From: Hyphochytrium catenoides
Lineage: Eukaryota; Sar; Hyphochytriomycetes; Hyphochytriales; Hyphochytriaceae
DNA: 30,410 nt
NCBI GenBank assembly: GCA_900088475.1
Contig: FLMG01003186.1
Location: forward strand, 1-30,410
Reading direction: 5' to 3'
Position 1 is the first letter of the stretch. Every line of letters starts with the position of its first letter. Positions 20,727 through 30,410 of this stretch are shown piece after piece. A model generated the notes under the pieces. The model had not been told where the DNA came from and did no database searches. It saw nothing but the letters and a program-made list of their open reading frames with translations. The position numbers were made by a program, and so were the translations under genes.

Positions 20727-21896
20727 CTAAACGATGGCGGCTGATGGGTCTAGGGTCACCGGGATGAGCTCCATCGTCATGCCTGCCTTTGTACAGAGAG
20801 CATGCACTGTCCCTCGATATTTGTGTTCATCACCCAAACTAGCATAGATAGGCAGCAGCATTTCTAGCAAAGCGATTTCCGCTTCTTCTCCTCCACACAG
20901 CGCCACTGCCTTGGCTCTACCAAAGTCTTGCCTGTCAAGGTGAAGTTCCATTACCGTCCTAAAGCTAAACAGATCCGTCAGGCGAAGTAGCAGTCAGTCA
21001 GTCAGCAGGGAAAAACGTCAGGCAACCGTAGGAGGACTTACGTCTGCAGACTGGGCTTCACACCCAGATCACTCATCAGGCAGAGAAGCACTCTCATGTC
21101 AGGAATGTCTGGCATTTTCTTGAAGCACTTCAAGAGACTATTAAATGTTGCAGTGTCCGGCACCAGACGATCTGCTATCATCTGCTCAATGAAGCTCTCC
21201 AGTGTCATCGGAACGTTTGGAAATTTCGCGCCGAGCGCCGGTTTGGAACGCTCCGCCCACCTGTAGCCCATTTTTTAACCCAATGACGGCATTTAGCTAT
21301 CCTTTGATGGAACCTACCTCTGATGCGTACGGGCAACGTGCCAATAAGTTCGCAAGCTCAAAGGCACTTCTGCCCTTCGCATGATCTTGCGGATACACTC
21401 CACCGCCAAAATGTCACCCCTTCTCTCCAATGCTTGCAGCAGAGCAGTAAACGATTCCTCCCTTGCGAGGCCAAGGCGAGCAAGTTCTTGGAGGACCTGG
21501 AGCGCTTCTCCGAAGCTAGCCCGCTCTATTGCAGCAGTAACGAGAGCTTCGTAGGTGATCAACAGGTTAGGACTGCCAGGGACTGCAGCTAGGTGCACCT
21601 TATTGTCAACCCTGCTTGCTTGAGTGTCAGATTGGTTGTCTGTAGAAGGCGAGTAGTAAGGACTGTCGTTACCTGTCGCATTCGATGCGCCGACTTGGCC
21701 GCCCGTCCGGTCTTCCGGACATAGAGGCGTCGTAACTGTCGGCCGTAGTAAAAGCGATGAAGTCCTTCTCAGTAGGTTTTGCTAGCTGCTGTACCGGGAG
21801 GGTTAGGGCTCGTCTACCGTCGCTTCCTGGAAATAGTCTCGATCCTAAAAGACGGCGCGGGGACCACCCGCATATCCCCCGACTGAGAATCCGCAT
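20727..21896 (-). CDS. short pentatricopeptide repeat (PPR) protein, probably mitochondrial
   Basis: Four exons (21896-21673, 21611-21318, 21260-21042, 20958-20727) join in phases 2, 2, 2 to give 322 residues ending in TAG. PPR proteins are helical-repeat RNA-binding factors of organelles. The start at 21896 gives MRILSRGICGWSPRRLLGSR, an Arg-rich presequence without acidic residues. Helix pairs of PPR type follow: TYEALVTAAIERASFGEALQ with VLQELARLGLA; ESFTALLQALERRGDILAVE; and FIEQMIADRLVPDTATFNSL then LKCFKKMPDIPDMRVLLC with DLGVKPS. Introns are 61, 57 and 83 nt. The open frame continues upstream of 21896 for 34 more codons to a stop, so an upstream exon is possible but unneeded. About four to six repeats make it short for the family. 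Confidence 0.78.
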
Positions 21897-23371
21897 AATA
21901 TCCACTGTGGCCCTTTCTGCACCTTTACCCGGTCGTGTTGATGACTCTACACTGCTTTCCAAAGTCAAATCCTCTACAGCCTCACAAGTGTGCTGCACTT
22001 TTTAGATTGAGATCTCTGGACAGATCCAGGGAGAGCGGCGGCAACTATCAAACACTGTAGAAGGGAGGACTGATGATGTGGGGTGCCAGCCTTGTCCTGT
22101 CGAGGATTAGCCTTGCGTCTGTCGCAGCAGCAGCCGTGGACTAAAGGTATAAAGTTCTTACTTGTGCAGCCGAACCCAGCCATTGAAGAAGCTGAATCAG
22201 TGTGATCAGTGGGAAAGAAAGAAGCCATCGCCATTTTGTACGCCCACAAGCTCGTGCGCTTGGCTTTAACCCTCATATCCCATAGATTCCTTCTGCAGCG
22301 ACGTGGGTTTGACTGTTCGCGTGAGGAGTTCCGAAAAAAGTAGTTTGTAACGCAAAAGTATATCCCTGGGCATTACTACGAAGCAGATGTCCCAGAACTC
22401 GAGGGCTTGTGACTTGGGCAGACAGACATATTATTATTTGTGAGGATTCAAGTCCAAGGAGTTCAGAACCCCGGAGGACATCGTCCTTTCGTCCTCTAAC
22501 AATAGACAGGGGCGAGGGGCGTAGCATGGCATGTTGACAAGAGGTAAAGGAAGACTCCAACAGGACCAACAACTAGCCATCGTTCGAGCTCAACTAAGAA
22601 AGTTCATAAAAAAAGAAAGAGCTTCAGTAGACACCTACTTTCGATGGGTGGACTGTGTCGACATTCAGTTACTGCAGTCTTACGGAAGCTCAGGATGATG
22701 CTGGGATCTAGTTCGCACTCGTACAAGTATCAAATTATTTGCTGGGTTAGATGACACGACGGTTCAGTGAACGTTGATTAGCAGCTATATCCTAGGTTGA
22801 TGTCCGCTTGGCGGGGCACCACCATGACAGGATCTCAACAAGGTGCCACTTGAATAATGATTACATAGACACTTAAATGCCATAGCCCAATATGGGAGGT
22901 TCATGAGGTGCAGGAGGTATAGAGATCTCATGGCTACTATTATGAAGGTAGATAAGTCAGTACCGACAATTCTCACATCCATGGTGGTGGGACATCGTCC
23001 CGATGCCACTTCCTATTCTAGCACTGATTTAATCCTCCATCCCCTTGATACGCACTAGTTTCCATCTCCTCATTTTCTTCCAGAATCCAGACAGACGCCT
23101 CATTGTCAAGTCATAGGTGTGCTTCCTCGTTAGCTCCAAATAACATCCTAATCATCGGTCATCATAGAGCCTACCGATGTTGGGATTCCTGCCAGGGCTC
23201 AGTGAGCCTTGACCGCCAGGGAGGTCATCGTCTAGGGTAAAAGATGCGTGGTATCTACTGATTACTATATTAACCGGCCGGAAGTAGATTTGTCAATCGC
23301 TGGACCGATCAAACCTCCACAGAAATTGCCGAATGAAGGAGAAAACTTCTCCTTGGCCTCATAGTTCCGAA
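21897..23371. other. region between PPR start and RAD23 end
   Basis: About 1.5 kb with no supported gene. Minus-strand open frames at 21974-22276 and 22273-22572 are short and lack recognisable motifs. The first could hold a leader exon of the PPR gene: a GTAAGA donor lies near 22162-22157. The rest should be the PPR promoter and the 3' untranslated region of RAD23. Confidence 0.4.
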
Positions 23372-25334
23372 CTAGCCGTACATGTCGTCATCATTGCCAG
23401 CATTTCCACCTCCTCCAGCACCCCCTGAGCACATAGTAAAGGAATTTTCAGTTTGAAAATACGCGAAAAATGTGTTCATGTTGCTTTCACTCACCTTGTC
23501 CACCGGGTGCAGGAGCAGCATCCCAGTCAGCCATAGAGTCCATTAAAAAGTTTGCAGCCAACGCCTCATTCTTGTCACAGGCAAGATAAGCCTGTAGAGC
23601 CTCACTACGGTCAAAGCCCAGCTCAGCTAGCCTATTGATGGCTTCGCTCTCCTCCTGAGTAAGCTGTATGGTCACAGGCGTAGGTCCACCCAAACCTCCT
23701 CCCCCGCCGCCGCCAGCAAGCGAGCCTAGCATTTGCTGCATAACCTCGGGAGGCATGGTGGCCATCATCTGCGTAATCTGCTGTAGTTGTTCGGGAGTCA
23801 TACCTAGGGAGAGATAAACGAGGACGAACAGGAGTAGGATAGGGATTAGCCTCTCAAACGGCTAAGGCCGTCGCGTAACAGGCAAGGACAAAACTTCTCA
23901 CACCATAGATAAGATGAACTCGACTGAGATATGAAGAAGAGATCGCGAAGAAACTTTGAACTGCGCACAAGGAGCAGCCCCCTCATACCGAGAGCTGCAG
24001 CCATCTGTGTACGCTGCTCTGGAGGCATGCCCTGAATCATAGTTAAGAGCTGCTGAGGGTCCATTCCTGCATCCCCTGGGAGCCCTGCTGCAGGTGGAGC
24101 CCCTGATCCTGGTTGTGTAGGTCCTGTGGAAGAGGGAGTAGCTGTCGAGCCTATCGGCTCATTTAGCATCCTAACGAACTCTTCCTGATGTCTGTGGATT
24201 AGCTGGAGCAGCTCAGGGTCCTAATGACGAGAAAACATTGGTAATGGTGAAAACCTCATTGCCATATCTCTTCTCATAGTCTGGCCGTTCCCCCTTCTTA
24301 GCTTTAGATAGGTATTGCTTACCCTCTGTCCAATCTGCTGAAGGACAGCCGGTAGAGCAGCAGGATTGGATTGGACCAGCTGTCGCAGGCTGTCTATTTG
24401 AGGGTGTCGTCGGAGCTCCTCGAGAGCTGAAGCGTCCCCAGCAGCTGATCCTCTATTTGTAGGTGGAGCAGGAGCACTTCTGGATGTTTCTGGAATACCG
24501 TTCATCAGATACTCTACAGCGCGATCGGGATTGTTGAAAGCTGCAGCTAGTGCAGCCCGGACCTGCAGCCAGGCGAGTTTAAAGGCGGCAAGGCCAGTGA
24601 TGCCACCATAAGACCCTTTCAATCACCAAATCATTCGGTGGGCATCTACCTGGTCCTCTGGAAAGCCCATATCAGCTAGCTGTCGAACAATGGCAGGATC
24701 CTGCATGCAATTGAAGGAGTTAGGTAAGGTAAGAGACAGTAAAAGTCAACAAGGCGAGTTTTCGAACGCACCGCTGCTCCGACTCCGGTGGCAGTCGTGG
24801 AGGGTGTCGAGGTTGATGGTGCTGCAGAAGAAGCTGAAGGTGTTGTCCTGCGAGGTGAAGCTGGTCTTGGTGCTGCAGGAGCTGCAGCAGGAGTTGGAGC
24901 CGGAGCTGCTGATGGTGTAGGGGCTGGAGCTGGTGCAGGGGCAGGAGCCGGAGTTGCAGGCTTTGCTGCACCTGCTTTGGGCTAAAAATATAGAAAATAA
25001 GGTGGTGCGCGCGAGACAAGTATGCCGCTTTCTCCCTACCTTTGAGACCATGCAGACAAAGAAGTCTGTCTCTTTCACATTGAGGTCCTTCAAAGTTTGT
25101 TCATCCTTCAGAACTTTGCCCGCATGAATGAGCTTTTGCAAATCTGTCTTGTAGCCTTGTTGAGCCTCAATCTTACTTTTCACCTGAAGAACCTATTGAA
25201 TCCGATGGATTACCAAGAAGATAGGTTAGCGTGGTGTAGCACGGCGAGAGAAGAGAGTGTAAGTTCACCGTATCTTCCAGCGAGGCTTCCACAGCAAACT
25301 GTGTGCCGGTGATCGTCTTCACTGTCAGCTTCAT
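23372..25334 (-). CDS. RAD23: RAD23-family ubiquitin receptor (UBL-UBA-XPCB-UBA)
   Basis: Eight exons (25334-25269, 25183-25040, 24981-24772, 24700-24650, 24562-24323, 24220-23989, 23803-23495, 23424-23372) join in frame to 434 residues. RAD23 shuttles polyubiquitinated proteins to the proteasome and stabilises XPC/Rad4 in nucleotide excision repair. The UBL is at residues 1-76 (MKLTVKTITGTQFAVEASLE), followed by an Ala/Pro-rich linker (about 71-135). UBA1 is at about 141-185 (DPAIVRQLADMGFPEDQVRA) and the XPC-binding domain at about 203-260 (LRQLVQSNPAALPAVLQQIG, HQEEFVRMLNEP). UBA2 is at about 360-402 (INRLAELGFDRSEALQAYLA). The end NDDDMYG is acidic. A Met/Gln-rich segment at 290-340 is additional to the usual architecture. 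Confidence 0.95.
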
Positions 25335-26105
25335 TTTATTTCTGCCTTACGACTTTCCACTACGTTAGGCGGAGGACAGACTCCCTGAGCACTTGTCAGA
25401 GCTCTGGAAATTCTTTAGTTCTGTCTGGGCTGCGTCACTTCAACAGAGATTGATCAAGCCGCCGCAGATCTTCATCAATCTCAGAAGGTGAAGCCAAGAA
25501 GATCATCGCACCTCAACGAATATCCAAAGAAAGCCATGAATACTATGGAACTGGCAACGCCACACACCCGGGGGCAGCAAGGGTCAGTACTGTAAGGGCT
25601 GTATAGTATCTAGAGCATTCAATTGGCGGTCCCCCCCAGGTCTTGGGGGACATTCACCCGCCAGACTCCACAAACCCTGTGCCTTTCACTCTGCAAGGAA
25701 TCCGTCACTGAAGCTTCTATGGGTTTACAGCTAAGCCCCACGCTAATGCGACTATATCAAGCGAGAGAATCACACAATTGATTTTGAATTACCGGCCTTT
25801 GATTATCTCTGTGTCGCCATCGTGGGAAACTTTCTACTCGTACAGAGGCAGCATCACTTTATCACAAAACTTGTGTGGAGTCTTGAAGTGTACCTCGAAC
25901 TTGCAGAGTGGAACTATGTCTTCATGCGCTGATGAAGCTCGAGAATTTTAGTGTCAATAGCTAAACAGTCAAGAGAAGAGACGCCTCAGTGGTTCATCCC
26001 ATAGTGGTCCGGAGAAGGGGGCAGTTAATCTCCAGATTGATCTTCTTCACGTGCCGGTTCATAGCGTCACGTATCGCACTTCGCACTTGAAGCCGAGACG
26101 GAACT
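25335..26105. promoter_or_regulatory. divergent promoter region RAD23 / IST1
   Basis: RAD23 (minus) and IST1 (plus) start 771 bases apart, so this stretch must carry both promoters and leaders. It contains an inverted repeat at 25629-25651 with G/C arms. I see no clear TATA box at a fixed position for either gene and no coding frame. Confidence 0.6.
25629..25651. repeat. inverted repeat GTCCCCC-N9-GGGGGAC in the divergent promoter
   Basis: Arms 25629-25635 and 25645-25651 are perfect reverse complements with a nine-base loop. It lies about 295 bp upstream of the RAD23 ATG and 455 bp upstream of the IST1 ATG. A role as a shared regulatory site is conjecture. Confidence 0.45.
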
Positions 26106-27342
26106 ATGTTTAGCACCTTTGACATCAGCAAGTTCAAGTCCAATCTGAAGATGGCGAGCAACCGTATTCAGATTATCAAGACCCAAAGGACGCAGTTGAG
26201 TAAAGCAAGCTTGCGAGAGATCTCTCAACTGCTGGCTCAAGGCAAAGAGGAGAAGGCCAGAATAAAGGTAAGCCAGCCTTTCTCGTCTAGTTATCTGGTC
26301 AGATGGTTCAGCATACGTCCTCTTTAGGTGGAAGGGGTGATCAATGACGACAACAAGTGCGAAGGTTTGGAAATCCTGGCTTTGTTATGCGACTTGCTAT
26401 GTCAACGCGCGGTGAGTAAACTGCTTGTTTCCTCTCCTGCAGTATGGGCTGAACTGTGCTGCCAATACTAGGACCTTCTCAAAGCGGAAAAGAACTGCCC
26501 TTATGACATGAAGGAGGCCGTTTACACAGTCGTCTGGGCAGCTGACCGATCGGGCATTGGCGAGCTGGCTGAGGTGAGAGGATGCCTAACTGCCCAGTCT
26601 TGCCATAGCTCATAGTAGAATCTAGGTCAAACGACAAATCGCTAAAAAATATGGTTCGGACTTTGTGGCCGCGGCAATGCAGAATAGGGAAGGCATTGTG
26701 AACGAAAAGGTTACTCAGAAGCTGAGCATACAGGTACCCATGACCTGTGACGAAGCTGAGGTCAATATATCCTCTAACCACATGGCAGCCTCCTAGTGCA
26801 GCACTCGTTCAACGCTATCTCATGGAAGTGGCAGCAACCTATGGGGTGGCCTGGACCCCCGCAGAGGAGATTCATGACACCATTCAACCTGCAAAGGTTA
26901 GTTTGAAAGAGCCTCCACGATGTCCTGTGTTATTCTGAATCACCCGATATAGGTTCCTCATGGAAAAGATGCCACTATGGCTCCAGCGTCCGGGCTCAGC
27001 TCGGCATGGACTCCTCCTCCCACTGCCCCACCTCCACCTCCACCTCCTCCTGCGGTAAGCACTCCTTCTCAAAATTACGCCGCCATGGTTCTAAAGCTAG
27101 CTGAACTATGACGTAGGCCAACCTGGACCTCTTTAACATTCCTACGGGAATCCCTGGCGCTGAAGCGTCAGCACCTGCTGGTGCCCCGCCACGCAGCCAG
27201 CCTTTAGCAGCTGATGGTAAGCTATAGACGTATATACCACTTTCCATTGGATACAGTCTCACTAACTCTCCGGGCAGATCCTTTACCTGACTTTGACGAA
27301 CTCGAGCAGCGCTTCAATGCCCTTCGACAATCGTTGAGATGA
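26106..27342 (+). CDS. IST1: IST1-like ESCRT-III-associated protein
   Basis: Eight exons (26106-26267, 26328-26411, 26472-26573, 26626-26733, 26789-26896, 26953-27054, 27117-27216, 27278-27342) join to 276 residues ending in TGA. IST1 is an ESCRT-III-fold protein that regulates Vps4 and membrane remodelling at endosomes and in abscission. The helical N-terminal domain shows the family signature: KFKSNLKMASNRIQIIKTQR, EEKARIKVEGVINDDN, EGLEILALLCDLLCQR, AVYTVVWAADR and SAALVQRYLMEVAATYGVAW. A proline-rich linker with a run of eight prolines follows. The C-terminal DFDELEQRFNALRQ fits the MIM1 motif ((D/E)-x-x-L-x-x-R-(L/F)-x-x-L) that binds the Vps4 MIT domain. Introns are 50-66 nt, all GT-AG. 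Confidence 0.94.
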
Positions 27343-27978
27343 TGCCCTGGGGTTATTGCATTCCACCTAGAATATTAGGACACCTACTTATTATCTTGCC
27401 CTTTGACATCTCCACATCTCACATTGAACCTTCCAGATGTGATCATTATCTGCCCACTTCAGGTCTCTTTGATCTAGGGTCAGTTGCTCTTGGAGGCCGA
27501 GCATCAAGAGCTCGGGATCAAGAGCGCGGGGTTCTGATTCCCAACGTTTGCTCTGACATTCTTGGGCATTCCCAAATCTTATTGATACAGATACAGAATC
27601 CGAACTCCTAAAATTAGCCGGGTCCATAATCTACCTAACTTATATTCCTGATTAAGATCTCATTGTAGCAAAATCCGTTACTGTCTCTCCTCCTCCTCTT
27701 GCCACACATCATCAGCGCACACCTTCAACATCAACAGCCACGACGCTGACTGCTGGAAGCCATTCGGCTCGCTCACTTCTTGGTCTTATAGCTTAAAGCT
27801 CTAGATCTCTCTGGAGGAAGGAGGCTTTTGATGGTTGCTACTGCCTCGAGTGATGCCTCGTGGAATCCTGGGCTTGGACTTGGTTCCAGCCTGCTTAGTT
27901 TTAGGCCCGCTTCACTGCGTCTTTGGGGCCCAACTGGTCACATTTCAATGAACCCTTGGGTTGGATGCGCGTAGCAGC
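27343..27978. other. intergenic region between IST1 and the next gene
   Basis: 636 bases with no supported coding frame. It should contain the IST1 3' untranslated region and the promoter of the following gene. I see no tRNA-like structure or obvious repeat. Confidence 0.5.
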
Positions 27979-30410
27979 ATGAGCACAGGTGCTTGGACTT
28001 CCGAGGCATTGCAGCGACAGAAGCGCTTTGAGCTGATCTATAAGACCTTTGTCAACTCTCCGCCGGCTAAGCTTGCCATTCGTGAGAAAAATATCTCCAT
28101 CAAGGAGCCGGAGAAGTACCTTAAGGTAGAGTCCTTCCTCTTCTTAAGGCTATGACTAGGCACCTCATAGCTTCCCGTTCTTCCTTCACTTAGAAAGCCT
28201 GCGCTCCCAAGTACGACGTCAAAGACTCTTTGGTATCATGTGCCCTGCCTGCGGAGCTGTTTGGTCTGGTGCAACAGCAACAGCCTGATGGAAAGTGGCT
28301 CTGGACGACAGAGTTCAGAGAGATCTTTAAGGATGTACTGCCGTACCCACCACAGGGTGTATCAGACTGGAGATGGGCAACAGCGATTGCGCTAGTTATG
28401 TTCAGAAGGTCAGGAGAGAGTTAGAAAGGAGCCCTGGCATGGCCTGGCGGTCCAACATGCCGCTCTATGAGTCGTTCCTGCAGCTCTTTCCTATGCTCTT
28501 GTTTTCCTTCTCCAGTCGAAGGGGATCTCTTTTCATGACCTCACCCTCTGGTCCACTCTAGATATCCTGAGTATTTTGATGGACTGCACGAAGTCTATGC
28601 GAAGGGAACTCGTCACGCGTCCACTTCCATCGTTGACATGGCCAGGGAGATGTTGCCGCCTTGTCCCTGCTCCTTTCCGGTAGGTGAAATATCTCGGCTA
28701 CGTGAACAGCCGGGGGACGCGTACTCTCTCTTCTCTTCTCTTTTGCCCACATCTTTCTTTGCCTTTCGCTCCGTTTGTTTTGATTCTCTTCGTCCTATCG
28801 GTATCCCTTGACGTCTGGCCCCCGCACGGTTCAATGCAACTACAGCCATCTATTCCTAGCCGCTCCAATCTTGGGTCTTCACTAAGTACCGAGGACAATA
28901 CCACTTCTGATTCCGTCAACCAGGGAAGCCCTCCGATCAGTGTTCGGATATCCTCTCACACTGACTCTTTTCTCCTTGTCGTTGCTAGCTGGACCTGGAG
29001 ATGGTCCATCGAGGTGAGTGGCAGCAGTGTGCTGCTGTTGCTGCAAGCCAGGGCCTCGTAGAAGCTACTCCGGATTGGGACGAGTCTTCCGCCGGTCCTC
29101 TTCCTCAGGAACCAGCGGGTATTCAGCTCTCTTACGTCTAACCGAGGGAGATCTTTTAGTAGAGCCTCGCATTTCTCTCTCCCAGCTATCATCTCGCTCT
29201 CCGCTATCACCTTTCTCTTTGCTCATTTTTGGAGCGACCTTCTTCTTAGCCACTCTCCATGTTCCTTACCTAAATCTTTGCCACCGAAGGAGAATCCCAC
29301 GATAGTGCCCTAGAGCAACTTGACAAGCGGATCTTCTCTCTTACGGAAGAAAGAAGGTCAACAACTCATGATAGGACAGGAACAGCTGACAGTACATTGC
29401 TCAAACCTGGCAGACGCGCAAAGTCTATCCGGAAAAGACGAATCAACGACAAATATCAAGGGGACAAGTTTGGGACTGATGTTCTAGACCTAGAGCTTAG
29501 ATTGGCAATCCGCCATCACGCCCACCGGAACTTTCAGGTCTGACTTAACTATCCTCTCCTCTAGCTCACATCTCACAATCCTCGTATCTGAGTTGCTGAG
29601 AGGCGCCCAGAGGTTCCCTTTCATACCTTGTTGCCATTGTCTTGACATCCGCGATTATTAACTGAGATCAGGTGGGTGATAGCGCTCTCTGCCGCTTCCG
29701 AAGTAAGCGAAAGCACGATCGTCCAACAGTTTGTGACAAATGGTTCCCTGTCGAGGTAAGATAGGGCTTCCCACCTTGGCATCGCTCTTCTCTCTTCTAT
29801 CTGGAGTTTGCCTATTCTTTTCCACAGTTCGGCATTTCCTCTCGTCATCCTCTCGGGTCGCAGAGATTGAACTCGACGTTAGCCTTCTTGCCAGTTCTTA
29901 CTCCTGTCCCCTTCAATTTATTCGATACACCTGACGGTTGTGGTTCTGATAAGATTGTCCGAGTCCGGGGGGAGGACGCCTTTGACGTTCAGTTTGTGGA
30001 TGGAGAGAGAGAAAAAGTTTCCTCCGTGCCTTCCCTCCACCTGAAGTTTGATGGAGACAAGGAGAGAGAGCTAGCCGCTGATTATATGGAACAGACTGTC
30101 GAGCATTGGGTCAATCCTACGGCTCCTCCTTCGAAGGCGAGAGTTGACAAAGACAAGGTAAAAAGACGGACGCATCTCATGTATCTTGACCTAGTCAGCC
30201 CATCGTCTTTAGATAGGTCTGATTTTCTCCTCTGCTCGAAAATCTCTCTTGCCTCTTGGCTCTCCACGATCGCTCTCCGCAACTTGAAACGCATGTGACG
30301 CTGGAAACTAGCGGAGAGCAAGAGTGAAGGCACAGCAAGCGGCGGGATCGCTTGACCTCGGCGTCAAATCTATGTCTTCTGGTCTGCAAGCAATAGGACT
30401 GGAACGAAAG
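27979..30410 (+). CDS. unrecognised multi-exon protein with Tudor/SH3-like stretch, 3' end beyond window
   Basis: Ten exons (27979-28125, 28194-28408, 28562-28679, 28846-28939, 28989-29013, 29062-29135, 29290-29537, 29672-29755, 29828-30157 and 30312 to the end) are phase-consistent and give 478 residues so far. The N-terminal part is helical (ALQRQKRFELIYKTFVNSPP, WLWTTEFREIFKDVLPYPP, DWRWATAIALVMFRRYPEYF); the W-A-T-A-I-A-L segment faintly recalls the C-terminal part of VWA5-type proteins. A Ser/Thr-rich linker, a basic helix (GRRAKSIRKRRINDKY) and a small beta segment (SDKIVRVRGEDAFDVQFVDG, EREKVSSVPSLHL) follow; the last resembles a Tudor or SH3-like barrel. Nuclear or chromatin-associated work is conceivable but unproven. 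The 25-nt exon is the least certain. Confidence 0.65.

Noticed and set aside
24788-24985. A plus-strand frame rich in Gly/Ala/Val opposite the RAD23 linker
   Set aside because: It is the antisense of the Ala/Pro-rich linker of RAD23 and has no independent support.
27480-27560. Stretch with GGTTCTGATTCCC that faintly recalls a tRNA T-arm
   Set aside because: No matching acceptor, D or anticodon stems could be drawn around it.
1-30410. CRISPR arrays, insertion sequences, transposon ends or rRNA genes
   Set aside because: No regularly spaced direct repeats, transposase motifs, long terminal repeats or rRNA-like stretches were seen; the window is ordinary eukaryotic gene-rich DNA outside the domain novelties reported.

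Overview
This window is nuclear DNA from a eukaryotic microbe. It has introns with GT-AG borders (mostly about 50-250 nt, some preceded by CTAAC-like branch sites), no operons, CT-rich leaders and a standard genetic code (TGA, TAA and TAG all end genes here). I cannot fix the taxon from sequence alone. An intron-rich protist, for example a stramenopile or alveolate, fits the short introns, the PPR gene and the mosaic protein architectures.

Layout, left to right: a CT-rich leader (1-1186); an intronless seven-helix membrane protein gene (+, 1187-2668); an intronless mitochondrial aspartate aminotransferase gene (+, 3709-4983); a very large deubiquitinase gene on the minus strand (19914 to 5359, about 48 exons by my reading, roughly 2,600 residues); a short mitochondrial-type PPR gene (-, 21896 to 20727, 4 exons); RAD23 (-, 25334 to 23372, 8 exons); IST1 (+, 26106-27342, 8 exons), divergent from RAD23; and the first ten exons of an unrecognised gene (+, 27979 to the window end) with a Tudor/SH3-like stretch.

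The centrepiece is the deubiquitinase. I assembled it by hand by matching reading frames and splice phases between neighbouring exons. Almost every junction is phase-consistent; two small stretches (12652-12517 and 7602-7264) are not settled. In protein order it has a helical N-terminal region, a RanBP2-type zinc finger, two concanavalin/LamG-like segments, a UBR-box-like zinc domain, three more RanBP2-type fingers, and a USP catalytic domain. The USP domain has a Cys box at 12742-12652 and a His box at 6471-6265. It is split by about 700 residues of MABP-like beta-prism repeats inserted between the two CxxC halves of its zinc ribbon. A protease that removes ubiquitin, yet carries the degron-binding fold typical of N-recognin ubiquitin ligases and a fold shared with ESCRT-I MVB12, is the most notable thing here.

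Three genes touch ubiquitin or ESCRT biology: the USP, RAD23 (a shuttle to the proteasome) and IST1 (ESCRT-III). Eukaryotic neighbours are not normally co-transcribed, so I treat this proximity as suggestive only.
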